Shown here: piece after piece, positions 1 to 5,984 of the stretch | How positions within the stretch are numbered: the stretch's first letter is position 1 | Layout: the number at the start of each line of letters is the position of its first letter | Source: Allobrachymonas sp. | Lineage (GTDB): Bacteria; Pseudomonadota; Gammaproteobacteria; Burkholderiales; Burkholderiaceae_C | Assembly: GCA_018054915.1 (NCBI GenBank) | Contig: JAGPIR010000021.1 | Span: forward strand, 5,215-11,915 | Length of the DNA: 6,701 bases | Direction of reading: 5' to 3' | The notes under the pieces: model-generated | Seen by the model: only the letters and a program-made list of their open reading frames with translations | Database searches by the model: none | Told to the model about the DNA's origin: nothing | Translations under genes and position numbers: made by a program

Positions 1-243
1 CTCATCCACAGTGCGGACTGGAACATTGGCTTACAAAAAACCGGCTACATCTCCGAAGCTGGCCGGTGTGTGGTGATGCAGAGCAATATTTCCGGACGCA
101 ACGTCATCATCGTTCTCCTGGACTCTGCCGGAACCAGCCGCCGGGTCGAGGATGCCGAGGCCATCCGTTATTGGGTGCAACAAGACACGCGACCTGCCCC
201 TGCACGCGATGGCTCAAGCATCGTGGCAAGAGGAATGTATTGA
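1..243 (+). CDS. pbpG: D-alanyl-D-alanine endopeptidase (PBP7-type, peptidase S11), 3' end
   Basis: Open from the first base of the window to a TGA at 241-243, giving the last 80 residues of a longer protein. The visible part carries the third penicillin-binding motif, KTG (bases 37-45), followed by Y-I-S-E-A-G-R-C-V-V-M, the typical context of S11 low-molecular-weight penicillin-binding proteins. After it comes the closing strand and helix of the beta-lactamase-like fold (N-V-I-I-V-L-L-D-S ... A-I-R-Y-W-V). Family knowledge: these are periplasmic serine peptidases that cut D-Ala-mDAP cross-links in peptidoglycan. The protein ends about 15 residues after the last helix, with no membrane-anchoring C-terminal domain, which fits PBP7/8 better than the DacA/DacC carboxypeptidases. 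The SxxK and SxN motifs lie outside the window, so the exact S11 subtype is inferred. Confidence 0.82.
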   Translation, partial: LIHSADWNIGLQKTGYISEAGRCVVMQSNISGRNVIIVLLDSAGTSRRVEDAEAIRYWVQQDTRPAPARDGSSIVARGMY

Positions 244-390
244 GCCTCAAGTGGCATGTGGTTTTCTGTGTTGCTGTCAGGAAAAGTCTGAAAAACTCTT
301 ATTTCATCATTGAATATACATATAACCAATTGATTTTATTAACATAATTTTTTGCCAAAGCGGGTTATGCAGAAGCTCCTTAAGGCAACA

Positions 391-420
391 AAAAACCCCA
401 GGGTCTCCTGGGGTTTTTTT
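391..420. terminator. Bidirectional intrinsic terminator between pbpG and bcp
   Basis: A perfect 7-bp GC-rich stem, CCCCAGG (396-402) with CCTGGGG (407-413) around a GTCT loop, is flanked by an A-run (391-395) and a T-run (414-420), which extend the pairing. Read on the plus strand it ends in seven T and can terminate pbpG; read on the minus strand it ends in an equivalent T-run and lies about 30 bases past the bcp stop. The convergent gene arrangement supports use in both directions. Confidence 0.88.
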
Positions 421-451
421 GTGAATTCCGAAAAATCTAAAACAGATTGTC

Positions 452-946
452 TCAACCGCCAACCATAGATGCGTTGGCTTTTTTCAGAGCCTTCACCGCC
501 TTGAGCACTTCGGCAACATGGTTCTCCACCTTTACGCCCCGCCATTCCTGTCTGAGTACGCCATCAGGACCAATCAGGAAAGTGCTGCGCGAAATACCCT
601 TTACCTTCTTGCCATACATGATCTTGTTCTTGACTACACCAAACATGTGGCACATTTTTTCTTCGGTATCAGCAATCAGTTCATATGGCAGCCCGAGCTT
701 CTCCTTAAATGCCTCGTGTGAAACCATGTTGTCGCGCGAAACACCATAAACGACAGCACCGGCCTTAACAAAATCCTTGTATCTGTCGCGAAATTCCAGT
801 GCTTCGGTTGTGCACCCCGGGGTATTGTCCTTGGGGTAGAAAAACAGAACGAGTATCTGGTCCAAGTGTGCCGTGTTGCTGACCTTGATACCGCCGGTGG
901 CCTCTGCATCGAATTCAGGAATCAATTTGTCTACAACAATCGCCAT
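452..946 (-). CDS. bcp: Thioredoxin-dependent thiol peroxidase (peroxiredoxin, BCP/PrxQ family)
   Basis: A 164-residue protein, close to the usual 150-160 of the family. It reduces hydrogen peroxide and organic hydroperoxides in the cytoplasm, using thioredoxin or glutathione-type reductants. The peroxidatic motif is visible: F-F-Y-P-K-D-N-T-P-G-C-T, with the catalytic Cys at residue 45, plus T42 and the conserved Arg in G-I-S-R-S-T-F-L-I (R120). The classical resolving Cys, expected five residues later at position 50 as in E. coli Bcp, is Leu; the only other Cys is C99 in M-C-H-M-F. I chose the ATG at 944-946 because the family N-terminus (A-I-V-V-D-K-L-I-P-E-F) begins there and a purine-rich AGAGAA lies just upstream. 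An in-frame ATG at 1000 would add 18 residues unlike the family. The gene is convergent with pbpG and in the same direction as the Mth938-domain gene. Confidence 0.95.
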   Translation of the reverse strand: MAIVVDKLIPEFDAEATGGIKVSNTAHLDQILVLFFYPKDNTPGCTTEALEFRDRYKDFVKAGAVVYGVSRDNMVSHEAFKEKLGLPYELIADTEEKMCHMFGVVKNKIMYGKKVKGISRSTFLIGPDGVLRQEWRGVKVENHVAEVLKAVKALKKANASMVGG

Positions 947-1145
947 GATGGTGTTCTCTGTCCTATAAACCGCGTGCGCGCCACTGTCTGCACACAACAT
1001 ATAGCATTTTACCGCATATCGCTGCGGCGCAGCATTGTTGCGACAATAGTAGAGTATTCTTGGGAGACAACGTCAGCAAAACAGCATATGCCACGGAAGC
1101 TGGTTTACGCTGCTGCATGGACGACGCAATGAACGAAAATCAGGG
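947..1145. other. 199-base intergenic gap with tandem inverted repeats
   Basis: No credible gene is seen here. On the minus strand a TAAAAT (1011-1006), matching a sigma-70 -10 box at five of six positions, lies about 60 bases ahead of the bcp start; it may serve bcp, but I find no good -35 at normal spacing. Just behind it are two abutting small inverted repeats, GCTGC-GGC-GCAGC (1021-1033) and ATTGT-TGCG-ACAAT (1034-1047). No T-run follows either, so they do not look like terminators; they could be operator sites or chance. Confidence 0.4.
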
Positions 1146-1553
1146 CTACGTCTTGTTGTTATCACCCTGCCACAATGCGGCAAGCACCGTCCGACCCTCT
1201 GAAGCCACGATGTTGTACGTTCGACAGGCCGCAGGAGTACTCATGATTTCCAGCGGCAAGCCCCTTGCAATGAAGGGCGCCAACCACTGATTGTCCGGAA
1301 AAAATTGGAGGTTGCCGGTACCCAGAATAACCAGTTCGTAAGGTTTCGGAAGGATTTTCACGGCTTCATTGACCACCGCTTCCAAATCACCCGCTTCGAG
1401 TTGACTCCGCGCACTCTGCACCCGCCAGGGAAACAGCAAACCATTCGAACTTATCAGCAAAGAGCCAGCATGTCGTTTGCCGGAAATGGTGATTCCGTCG
1501 GGTCCGTAGCCGGTGATGGCCTGAGCAAAAGGTGTTTCAGCGTCAAATTGCAT
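1146..1553 (-). CDS. Mth938-like domain protein (DUF498), function unknown in bacteria
   Basis: A 135-residue protein covering essentially the whole single-domain Mth938/Xcc1710-like family (DUF498). Family landmarks are present in order: I-T-G-Y-G-P (residues 13-18), G-S-L-L-I (30-34), the L-F-P-W turn (40-43), L-V-I-L-G-T-G (74-80) and the signature S-T-P-A-A-C-R-T-Y-N-I (105-115) followed by S-E-G-R. The mitochondrial relative is NDUFAF3, a complex I assembly factor; the bacterial role is not established and I do not assign one. The ATG at 1551-1553 starts right at the domain and is preceded on its strand by TGGGGCAG. There is no signal peptide or membrane segment, so it is probably cytoplasmic. 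The gene is divergent from alaA, with the two starts only 71 bases apart, and points towards bcp. Confidence 0.88.
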   Translation of the reverse strand: MQFDAETPFAQAITGYGPDGITISGKRHAGSLLISSNGLLFPWRVQSARSQLEAGDLEAVVNEAVKILPKPYELVILGTGNLQFFPDNQWLAPFIARGLPLEIMSTPAACRTYNIVASEGRTVLAALWQGDNNKT

Positions 1554-1570
1554 GTGTATCTGCCCCAGGC

Positions 1571-1598
1571 TGGATATAAAGTGTGGTCAAATTATATT
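1571..1598 (+). promoter_or_regulatory. Possible sigma-70 promoter of alaA
   Basis: TGGATA (1571-1576, four of six matches to the -35 consensus) is followed after 16 bases by TATATT (1593-1598, five of six to the -10 consensus). It would start transcription around 1605, leaving a leader of about 20 bases before the GTG start. It shares the AT-rich core with a minus-strand -10 box, so the two divergent genes may compete for polymerase or be regulated together. The site is assigned by eye. Confidence 0.4.
1591..1596 (-). promoter_or_regulatory. Possible -10 box for the Mth938-domain gene
   Basis: Read on the minus strand this is a perfect TATAAT, 37 bases ahead of the ATG of the DUF498 gene. 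No convincing -35 is found 16-18 bases further upstream, so the call rests on the hexamer and on its position in the divergent gap. It overlaps the proposed alaA -10 box on the other strand. Confidence 0.35.
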
Positions 1599-1613
1599 TT
1601 TTGATCTTTTCCC

Positions 1614-1619
1614 TTGGAG
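1614..1619 (+). promoter_or_regulatory. Ribosome binding site that fixes the GTG start of alaA
   Basis: TTGGAG contains the GGAG core complementary to the 16S rRNA 3' end and sits five bases ahead of the GTG at 1625. An upstream in-frame GTG at 1583 has no comparable site and would add 14 hydrophobic residues absent from AlaA proteins. Confidence 0.7.
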
Positions 1620-1624
1620 CACGT

Positions 1625-2860
1625 GTGAAAAGCATCCACAAATCCGCCAAACTGGACAATGTCCTGTACGACATCCGCGGCCCCATCATGGAGGCAGCGC
1701 GCAAGATGGAGGAGGAGGGGCAGAAGATCATCAAGCTCAATATTGGCAATTTGGCCCCCTTCGGCTTTGATGCACCAGAAGAAATCCAGCAGGACATGAT
1801 CCGCAATCTGCCCGATTCGGCCGGATACTCCGACAGCAAGGGCATTTTTGCAGCGCGCAAAGCCGTGATGCATTACACCCAACAAAAAGGCATCAAGGGC
1901 GTAACGCTAGACGACATTTATCTGGGAAACGGCGCCAGCGACCTGATTGTGATGGCTCTCAACGCCCTGCTGGATGATGGCGACGAACTTTTGCTGCCCG
2001 CACCCGACTACCCGCTGTGGACCGCCGCCACCACGCTTTCGGGCGGAACCCCCGTGCATTACCTGTGCGACGAATCCAACAGCTGGATGCCCGATCTGGA
2101 AGACATGCGCCGCAAGATCACGCCGCGCACCAAGGGTATTGTGGTCATCAACCCCAACAACCCAACGGGCGCCCTGTACAGTGAGACGCTACTCAGGGAA
2201 ATCGTGGCGCTGGCGCGTGCACACGGGTTGGTATTGCTGTCAGACGAGGTGTACGACAAGATCCTGTACGAGGATGCACAACACACGGCCCTGGCTTCGC
2301 TTTCCACTGACGTTCTCACGCTGACGTTCAACTCGCTTTCCAAGTCCTACCGCTCATGCGGCTACCGGGCAGGATGGCTCGTCGTTTCCGGCAACAAAAC
2401 GGATGCACGCGACTACATCGAGGGCCTGGACATGCTCGCCAACATGCGCCTGTGCGCCAATGTGCCGGGACAATGGGCCGTGCAAACTGCGCTGGGCGGT
2501 TATCAGAGCATCAACGAACTGATCCGTGAAGGCGGCCGGCTACGCAAACAGCGTGACCTGGCGTATGAACTGGTTACTGCCATTCCCGGGGTGACGTGCG
2601 TCAAGCCCGAGGCAGCCCTCTACATGTTCCCCAGACTGGATCCCGCCATGTATCCCATTGCCGATGACCGCGAGTTCTTTCTTGAGGTACTCAAAGCCAC
2701 GCGCGTAATGCTGGTGCAGGGGTCGGGATTCAACTTTCCCGACAATCAGCATTTCCGCATTGTCTTTTTGCCGCACGAAGACGAGTTGCGCGAGGCAATC
2801 GGCCGTCTTGCCAAATTCCTGAAAAACTGGCGTTTGCAACACGGAACAGCAACAGAATAG
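1625..2860 (+). CDS. alaA: Glutamate-pyruvate (alanine) aminotransferase AlaA
   Basis: A 411-residue class I/II PLP-dependent aminotransferase, close to the 405 of E. coli AlaA, with near-identical blocks along its length (N-terminal S-A-K-L-D-N-V, Y-D-I-R-G-P, K-L-N-I-G-N, F-G-F-D-A-P). It interconverts pyruvate plus glutamate with alanine plus 2-oxoglutarate in the cytoplasm and is a main alanine-forming enzyme. Key residues: N-P-N-N-P-T-G at 176-182, with N179 expected to contact PLP; D207 in S-D-E-V-Y for the pyridine nitrogen; Y210; the Schiff-base lysine K240 in S-L-S-K-S-Y-R; and R378 in F-R-I-V for the substrate carboxylate. The start is GTG at 1625, chosen because of the good ribosome binding site and because the family N-terminus begins there. 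hom follows after 171 bases; linkage with hom-thrC is common in beta-proteobacteria and suggests coordinated amino-acid synthesis from pyruvate and aspartate. Confidence 0.95.
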   Translation: MKSIHKSAKLDNVLYDIRGPIMEAARKMEEEGQKIIKLNIGNLAPFGFDAPEEIQQDMIRNLPDSAGYSDSKGIFAARKAVMHYTQQKGIKGVTLDDIYLGNGASDLIVMALNALLDDGDELLLPAPDYPLWTAATTLSGGTPVHYLCDESNSWMPDLEDMRRKITPRTKGIVVINPNNPTGALYSETLLREIVALARAHGLVLLSDEVYDKILYEDAQHTALASLSTDVLTLTFNSLSKSYRSCGYRAGWLVVSGNKTDARDYIEGLDMLANMRLCANVPGQWAVQTALGGYQSINELIREGGRLRKQRDLAYELVTAIPGVTCVKPEAALYMFPRLDPAMYPIADDREFFLEVLKATRVMLVQGSGFNFPDNQHFRIVFLPHEDELREAIGRLAKFLKNWRLQHGTATE

Positions 2861-3031
2861 GCATGCGCAAATTCCGATTTGTGGCAGCCTTGTTTTGTTG
2901 CTCTGTTGATGGCGGGTGATGGTCTTTTTGTCCATAAATACTCGCTACACCAGACAGAAACCGCATTGCGCGCGGTGCCGCTTGTCAGCAAGATTCCCCA
3001 CATCAGACAACTTATTTTTTGAAGAATCCGT
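2861..3031. other. Gap between alaA and hom, no clear terminator or attenuator
   Basis: I see no T-tailed hairpin after the alaA stop, so read-through into hom is possible. There is also no leader peptide rich in Thr or Ile codons and no antiterminator-terminator pair, so classical thr-operon attenuation is not supported. An 18-codon ATG frame starts at 2863, three bases after the alaA stop, and ends at 2919, but nothing supports its being a gene. AT-rich stretches around 2931-2940 and 3011-3020 could hold a hom promoter, but I cannot pair a good -35 with a -10. Confidence 0.4.
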
Positions 3032-4360
3032 ATGTCCATGAAACCCATCAAAGTCGCCCTTCTGGGCATTGGCACCGTCGGTAGCGGCGTCTTCAAGGTG
3101 CTGCAACGCAACCAGGCAGAAATCAAGGCGCGCACCGGACGCGGGATCGAAATCACCCTGGTGGCCGACCGTGCCGCAGACCATGCGCGCAGCATAGTCG
3201 GCAATACAACTGAAGTAATAACTGACGCCTTTGCGGCAGTGACACGACCAGAAATCGATATCGTGGTGGAGTTGATCGGCGGCTATACCGTAGCCAAGGA
3301 ACTGGTGCTCAAGGCGATCGAAAATGGCAAACACGTGGTCACAGCCAACAAGGCGTTACTGGCTGTTCATGGCACCGAAATTTTTGAAGCCGCACAGAAA
3401 AAAGGCGTGATGGTGGCATTCGAAGCAGCCGTAGCCGGCGGCATCCCGATCATCAAGGCACTGCGCGAAGGGCTCACCGCCAACCGCATCGAATGGGTGG
3501 CCGGCATCATCAACGGCACCACGAACTTCATCCTGAGCGAAATGCGCGAAAAAGGGCTGGACTTCGATGTGGCATTGAAAGAGGCACAGAAGCTAGGCTA
3601 TGCCGAAGCTGACCCCACCTTCGACATCGAAGGCGTGGATGCCGCGCACAAGGTCACACTGATGAGCGCCATCGCCTTTGGAGTGGACGTGCAGTTCGAC
3701 AAGGCTTACGTAGAGGGCATCACCAAGCTGGGCGCAGCCGACATCCGCTATGCCGAACAACTGGGCTACCGCATCAAGCTGCTGGGCATCAGCAAGCGCA
3801 CCGGCACGGGCGTGGAACTGCGCGTGCATCCGACACTGATTCCGGCAAAACGGCTGATCGCCAATGTGGAAGGCGCCATGAATGCCGTTGTAGTGCAAGG
3901 CGATGCCGTCGGCACTACGCTGTACTACGGCAAGGGTGCCGGCAGCGAGCCAACAGCCAGCGCCGTGATTGCCGACCTGGTGGACGTGGCGCGCCTGCAC
4001 ACTGCCGACCCGCATCATCGCGTGCCGCATCTGGCCTTTCAACCTGATGCCAAAAGCAACTTGCCGATCCTGCCGATGGAAGAGGTGGTCACCAGCTATT
4101 ACCTGCGCCTGCGCGTGGCTGATGAGGCTGGTGTGCTGGCCACCGTCACACGCATTCTGGCCGATGCCGGCATCAGCATCGACGCCATCCTGCAACGTGA
4201 GGCCGACGAAGTGGGCGGCGAGGGCTGTACGCAAACCGATGTGATCCTGCTCACGCACGACTGCACAGAAGCGGCCATGAACCTCGCCATGGCCCAGATG
4301 CAGGCACTACCTACCGTACTGCAACCGATTGTGCGCATTCGCAAGGAAGAGCTCAACTGA
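3032..4360 (+). CDS. hom: Homoserine dehydrogenase, monofunctional with C-terminal ACT domain
   Basis: A 442-residue protein, typical of bacterial monofunctional Hom (about 430-440). It reduces aspartate 4-semialdehyde to homoserine with NAD(P)H, the branch point to threonine and methionine. The N-terminal Rossmann domain has the nucleotide loop G12-I-G14-T-V-G17; T104-A-N-K107 lies at the domain junction. The catalytic domain shows the invariant spacing of E192 (in Y-A-E-A-D-P), D203 and K207 (in D-A-A-H-K), matching yeast E208/D219/K223. From about residue 355 an ACT domain (Y-Y-L-R-L-R-V-A ... G-V-L-A-T-V) follows, expected to bind threonine for feedback inhibition. GAAGAA at 3021-3026 serves the ATG at 3032; a second ATG at 3038 is possible. 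No aspartokinase domain is fused. Its TGA overlaps the thrC ATG by one base. Confidence 0.97.
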   Translation: MSMKPIKVALLGIGTVGSGVFKVLQRNQAEIKARTGRGIEITLVADRAADHARSIVGNTTEVITDAFAAVTRPEIDIVVELIGGYTVAKELVLKAIENGKHVVTANKALLAVHGTEIFEAAQKKGVMVAFEAAVAGGIPIIKALREGLTANRIEWVAGIINGTTNFILSEMREKGLDFDVALKEAQKLGYAEADPTFDIEGVDAAHKVTLMSAIAFGVDVQFDKAYVEGITKLGAADIRYAEQLGYRIKLLGISKRTGTGVELRVHPTLIPAKRLIANVEGAMNAVVVQGDAVGTTLYYGKGAGSEPTASAVIADLVDVARLHTADPHHRVPHLAFQPDAKSNLPILPMEEVVTSYYLRLRVADEAGVLATVTRILADAGISIDAILQREADEVGGEGCTQTDVILLTHDCTEAAMNLAMAQMQALPTVLQPIVRIRKEELN

Positions 4361-5871
4361 TGCGTTACCTCTCCACCCGCGGCGACCGCACTCCGCGCCG
4401 ATTCTGCGAAATCCTGCTCGAGGGGCTGGCCCCGGATGGCGGCCTGTACATGCCTGAAACATATCCGGTTCTTTCAACGGGTGATTTGAAGCGGCTGCGA
4501 CACGTGTATGACGAACAGGGTTATGCCGCGCTCGCGTTTGAAATCCTGTCGCTATACATCGATGACATCCCGGTTGCGGACCTGAAGGCAATCTGCGCCA
4601 AAACCTACACACAGGAAGTATTCGGCACACCCGAAATCACGCCACTCAAAAAACTTGAAAGTGGCCTGTACCTGGAGGCCTTGTCCAACGGCCCCACGCT
4701 GGCCTTCAAGGACATGGCCATGCAGTTGCTGGGCAACCTGTTCGAATACGAACTGGGCCGCCGCAGCGAGCAGCTCAACATCCTCGGCGCTACCAGCGGC
4801 GACACCGGCAGCGCAGCCGAATACGCCATGCGCAGCAAAAAAGGCGTGTGGGTATTCATGCTCAGCCCGCACGGACGCATGAGCGCCTTCCAGCAGGCGC
4901 AAATGTTCAGCCTGCAGGACGAGAACATCCACAACATCGCCATCGAGGGCGTATTCGACGACTGCCAGGATATCGTCAAGGCCGTCAGCAACGATCTGGA
5001 CTTCAAGCGCCACTACAAGATCGGGACTGTCAACTCGATCAACTGGGCGCGATTGCTGGCGCAGGTGGTGTACTACTTCGCAGGCTATTTTCAGGCCACG
5101 TCACAGGCCCCCACACTCCCTACTGGGCAAAGTTCACTGCCCTCCGAAGGGGCTGACGCGCCGAATAGCACTCCAGCAGCGAGCCTCGGTGACCAGAAGG
5201 TCAGCTTCACCGTGCCCAGCGGCAACTTCGGCAACGTCTGTGCCGGCCACGTGGCGCGGCAAATGGGTCTGCCCATCGACCAACTGGTGGTCGCCACCAA
5301 TGAAAACGACGTGCTTGATGAATTCTTCCGTACCGGCATGTACCGTGTGCGCAGCAGCGCCGATACGTACGAAACCAGCAGCCCGAGCATGGACATCAGC
5401 AAGGCCAGCAACTTCGAGCGCTTCGTGTTCGACCTGCTGGGGCGCGACGCCAGCCGGACGGCTGCGCTTTTTGGTCCCACCCTGGCAAGCGAGGGACAGT
5501 TCGACCTGGGACAAGAGCCGGCATTTGCCAAGGCTGCACAACAATACGGCTTTGCCAGCGGCAAGAGCACCCACGCCGACCGCCTGGCAACCATCCGTGA
5601 CGTCTACGAAAAACACGCCGTCATGATTGACACCCACACCGCCGACGGTGTGAAGGTTGCTCGCCAGCACCTGCAACCCGGCGTGCCGATGATCGTGCTG
5701 GAAACGGCACTGCCCATCAAATTCGCCACCACGATTGAGGAAGCGTTGGGCCGTACCCCAGAGCGGCCGGTGAAATTCGAAGGCATCGAGCAACTGCCAC
5801 GCCGTTTCAGCGTGCTTCCCGCCGATGCCACCGCCGTTAAGACATACATCACCGGCCACTGCACGCCGTAA
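4360..5871 (+). CDS. thrC: Threonine synthase, with an unusual in-frame internal insertion
   Basis: A 503-residue PLP enzyme converting O-phosphohomoserine to threonine and phosphate, the last step of the pathway. Seen directly: the N-terminal M-R-Y-L-S-T-R-G; the Schiff-base lysine K117 in T-L-A-F-K-D; the phosphate-binding loop T-S-G-D-T-G-S at 145-151; and P-S-G-N-F-G-N at 286-292. The start codon shares its A with the hom stop (TGATG), and AAGGAAGAG lies inside the hom end, so translation is probably coupled. The protein is about 25-30 residues longer than I expect for beta-proteobacterial ThrC. The excess lies at residues 248-277, between G-Y-F-Q-A-T and Q-K-V-S-F-T-V, where relatives have only a few residues; it is rich in Pro, Ser and Ala and is encoded by a repeat-like segment. 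All catalytic motifs on both sides are intact and the frame is kept, so the enzyme is probably active with an enlarged surface loop. Confidence 0.95.
   Translation: MRYLSTRGDRTPRRFCEILLEGLAPDGGLYMPETYPVLSTGDLKRLRHVYDEQGYAALAFEILSLYIDDIPVADLKAICAKTYTQEVFGTPEITPLKKLESGLYLEALSNGPTLAFKDMAMQLLGNLFEYELGRRSEQLNILGATSGDTGSAAEYAMRSKKGVWVFMLSPHGRMSAFQQAQMFSLQDENIHNIAIEGVFDDCQDIVKAVSNDLDFKRHYKIGTVNSINWARLLAQVVYYFAGYFQATSQAPTLPTGQSSLPSEGADAPNSTPAASLGDQKVSFTVPSGNFGNVCAGHVARQMGLPIDQLVVATNENDVLDEFFRTGMYRVRSSADTYETSSPSMDISKASNFERFVFDLLGRDASRTAALFGPTLASEGQFDLGQEPAFAKAAQQYGFASGKSTHADRLATIRDVYEKHAVMIDTHTADGVKVARQHLQPGVPMIVLETALPIKFATTIEEALGRTPERPVKFEGIEQLPRRFSVLPADATAVKTYITGHCTP
5100..5193. repeat. Putative short repeat element inserted in frame in thrC
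   Basis: The segment begins with GTCACAGGC (5100-5108) and ends with GCCTCGGTGAC (5183-5193), whose reverse complement is GTCACCGAGGC; the ends are thus imperfect inverted repeats differing by a two-base gap. Inside is a C-rich tract (5107-5120) and a small hairpin, CCCT-CCGA-AGGG (5140-5151), then GGCTGACGC. The layout resembles the C-rich/G-rich palindromic intergenic repeats I associate with some Burkholderiales genomes, which is recollection and not a search result. It codes for a Pro/Ser/Ala/Gly-rich stretch not expected in threonine synthase. The borders are approximate and no clear target duplication is visible. Confidence 0.5.
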
Positions 5872-5926
5872 TCTCCAACCCGTGTCGTGCAGCACCTGGC
5901 CCATTCGTGTCCTGCCTCGCTCAGTA

Positions 5927-5955
5927 ATGCCATGCAAGCCGAACCTTCATACAAT
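5927..5955 (+). promoter_or_regulatory. Possible sigma-70 promoter of the NlpE-like lipoprotein gene
   Basis: ATGCCA (5927-5932, four of six to the -35 consensus) and TACAAT (5950-5955, five of six to the -10) are separated by 17 bases, the ideal spacing. Transcription would begin near 5962, about 23 bases before the ATG. No T-tailed hairpin ends thrC in the 113-base gap, so read-through from thrC could also reach the gene. Confidence 0.5.
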
Positions 5956-5984
5956 CTCCTTGTCTTTCCTGAAAGGGTTTTGCC

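Noticed and set aside
66..347. Plus-strand frame of 93 codons overlapping the pbpG end
   Set aside because: Its first two thirds overlap the well-supported S11 peptidase frame and its tail runs into AT-rich non-coding DNA; no ribosome binding site or family match.
944..1000. Upstream ATG that would extend Bcp by 18 residues
   Set aside because: The added residues do not resemble the family, the internal ATG has a better upstream purine tract, and the extension would run over the likely promoter and leader.
1583..1624. Upstream GTG that would extend AlaA by 14 residues
   Set aside because: No ribosome binding site before it, the extension overlaps the proposed promoter, and AlaA proteins begin at the downstream start.
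2863..2919. 18-codon ATG frame right after alaA, considered as a leader peptide for hom
   Set aside because: It holds no run of Thr, Ile or Met codons, has no good ribosome binding site and no attenuator hairpins follow it.
2919..3041. 40-codon frame between alaA and hom that overlaps the hom start
   Set aside because: No recognisable motif, no convincing ribosome binding site, and the composition looks like non-coding DNA; probably chance.
3593..4258. Minus-strand open frame (221 codons) antisense to hom
   Set aside because: Composition is His/Gln/Ala/Gly-rich without any recognisable domain; it is a by-product of third-position GC bias in hom.
5134..5937. Long minus-strand open frame (267 codons) antisense to thrC
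   Set aside because: It lies opposite a clearly recognised gene, shows no family motif and is rich in His, Val, Ala and Gly, as expected from the codon bias of the sense strand.
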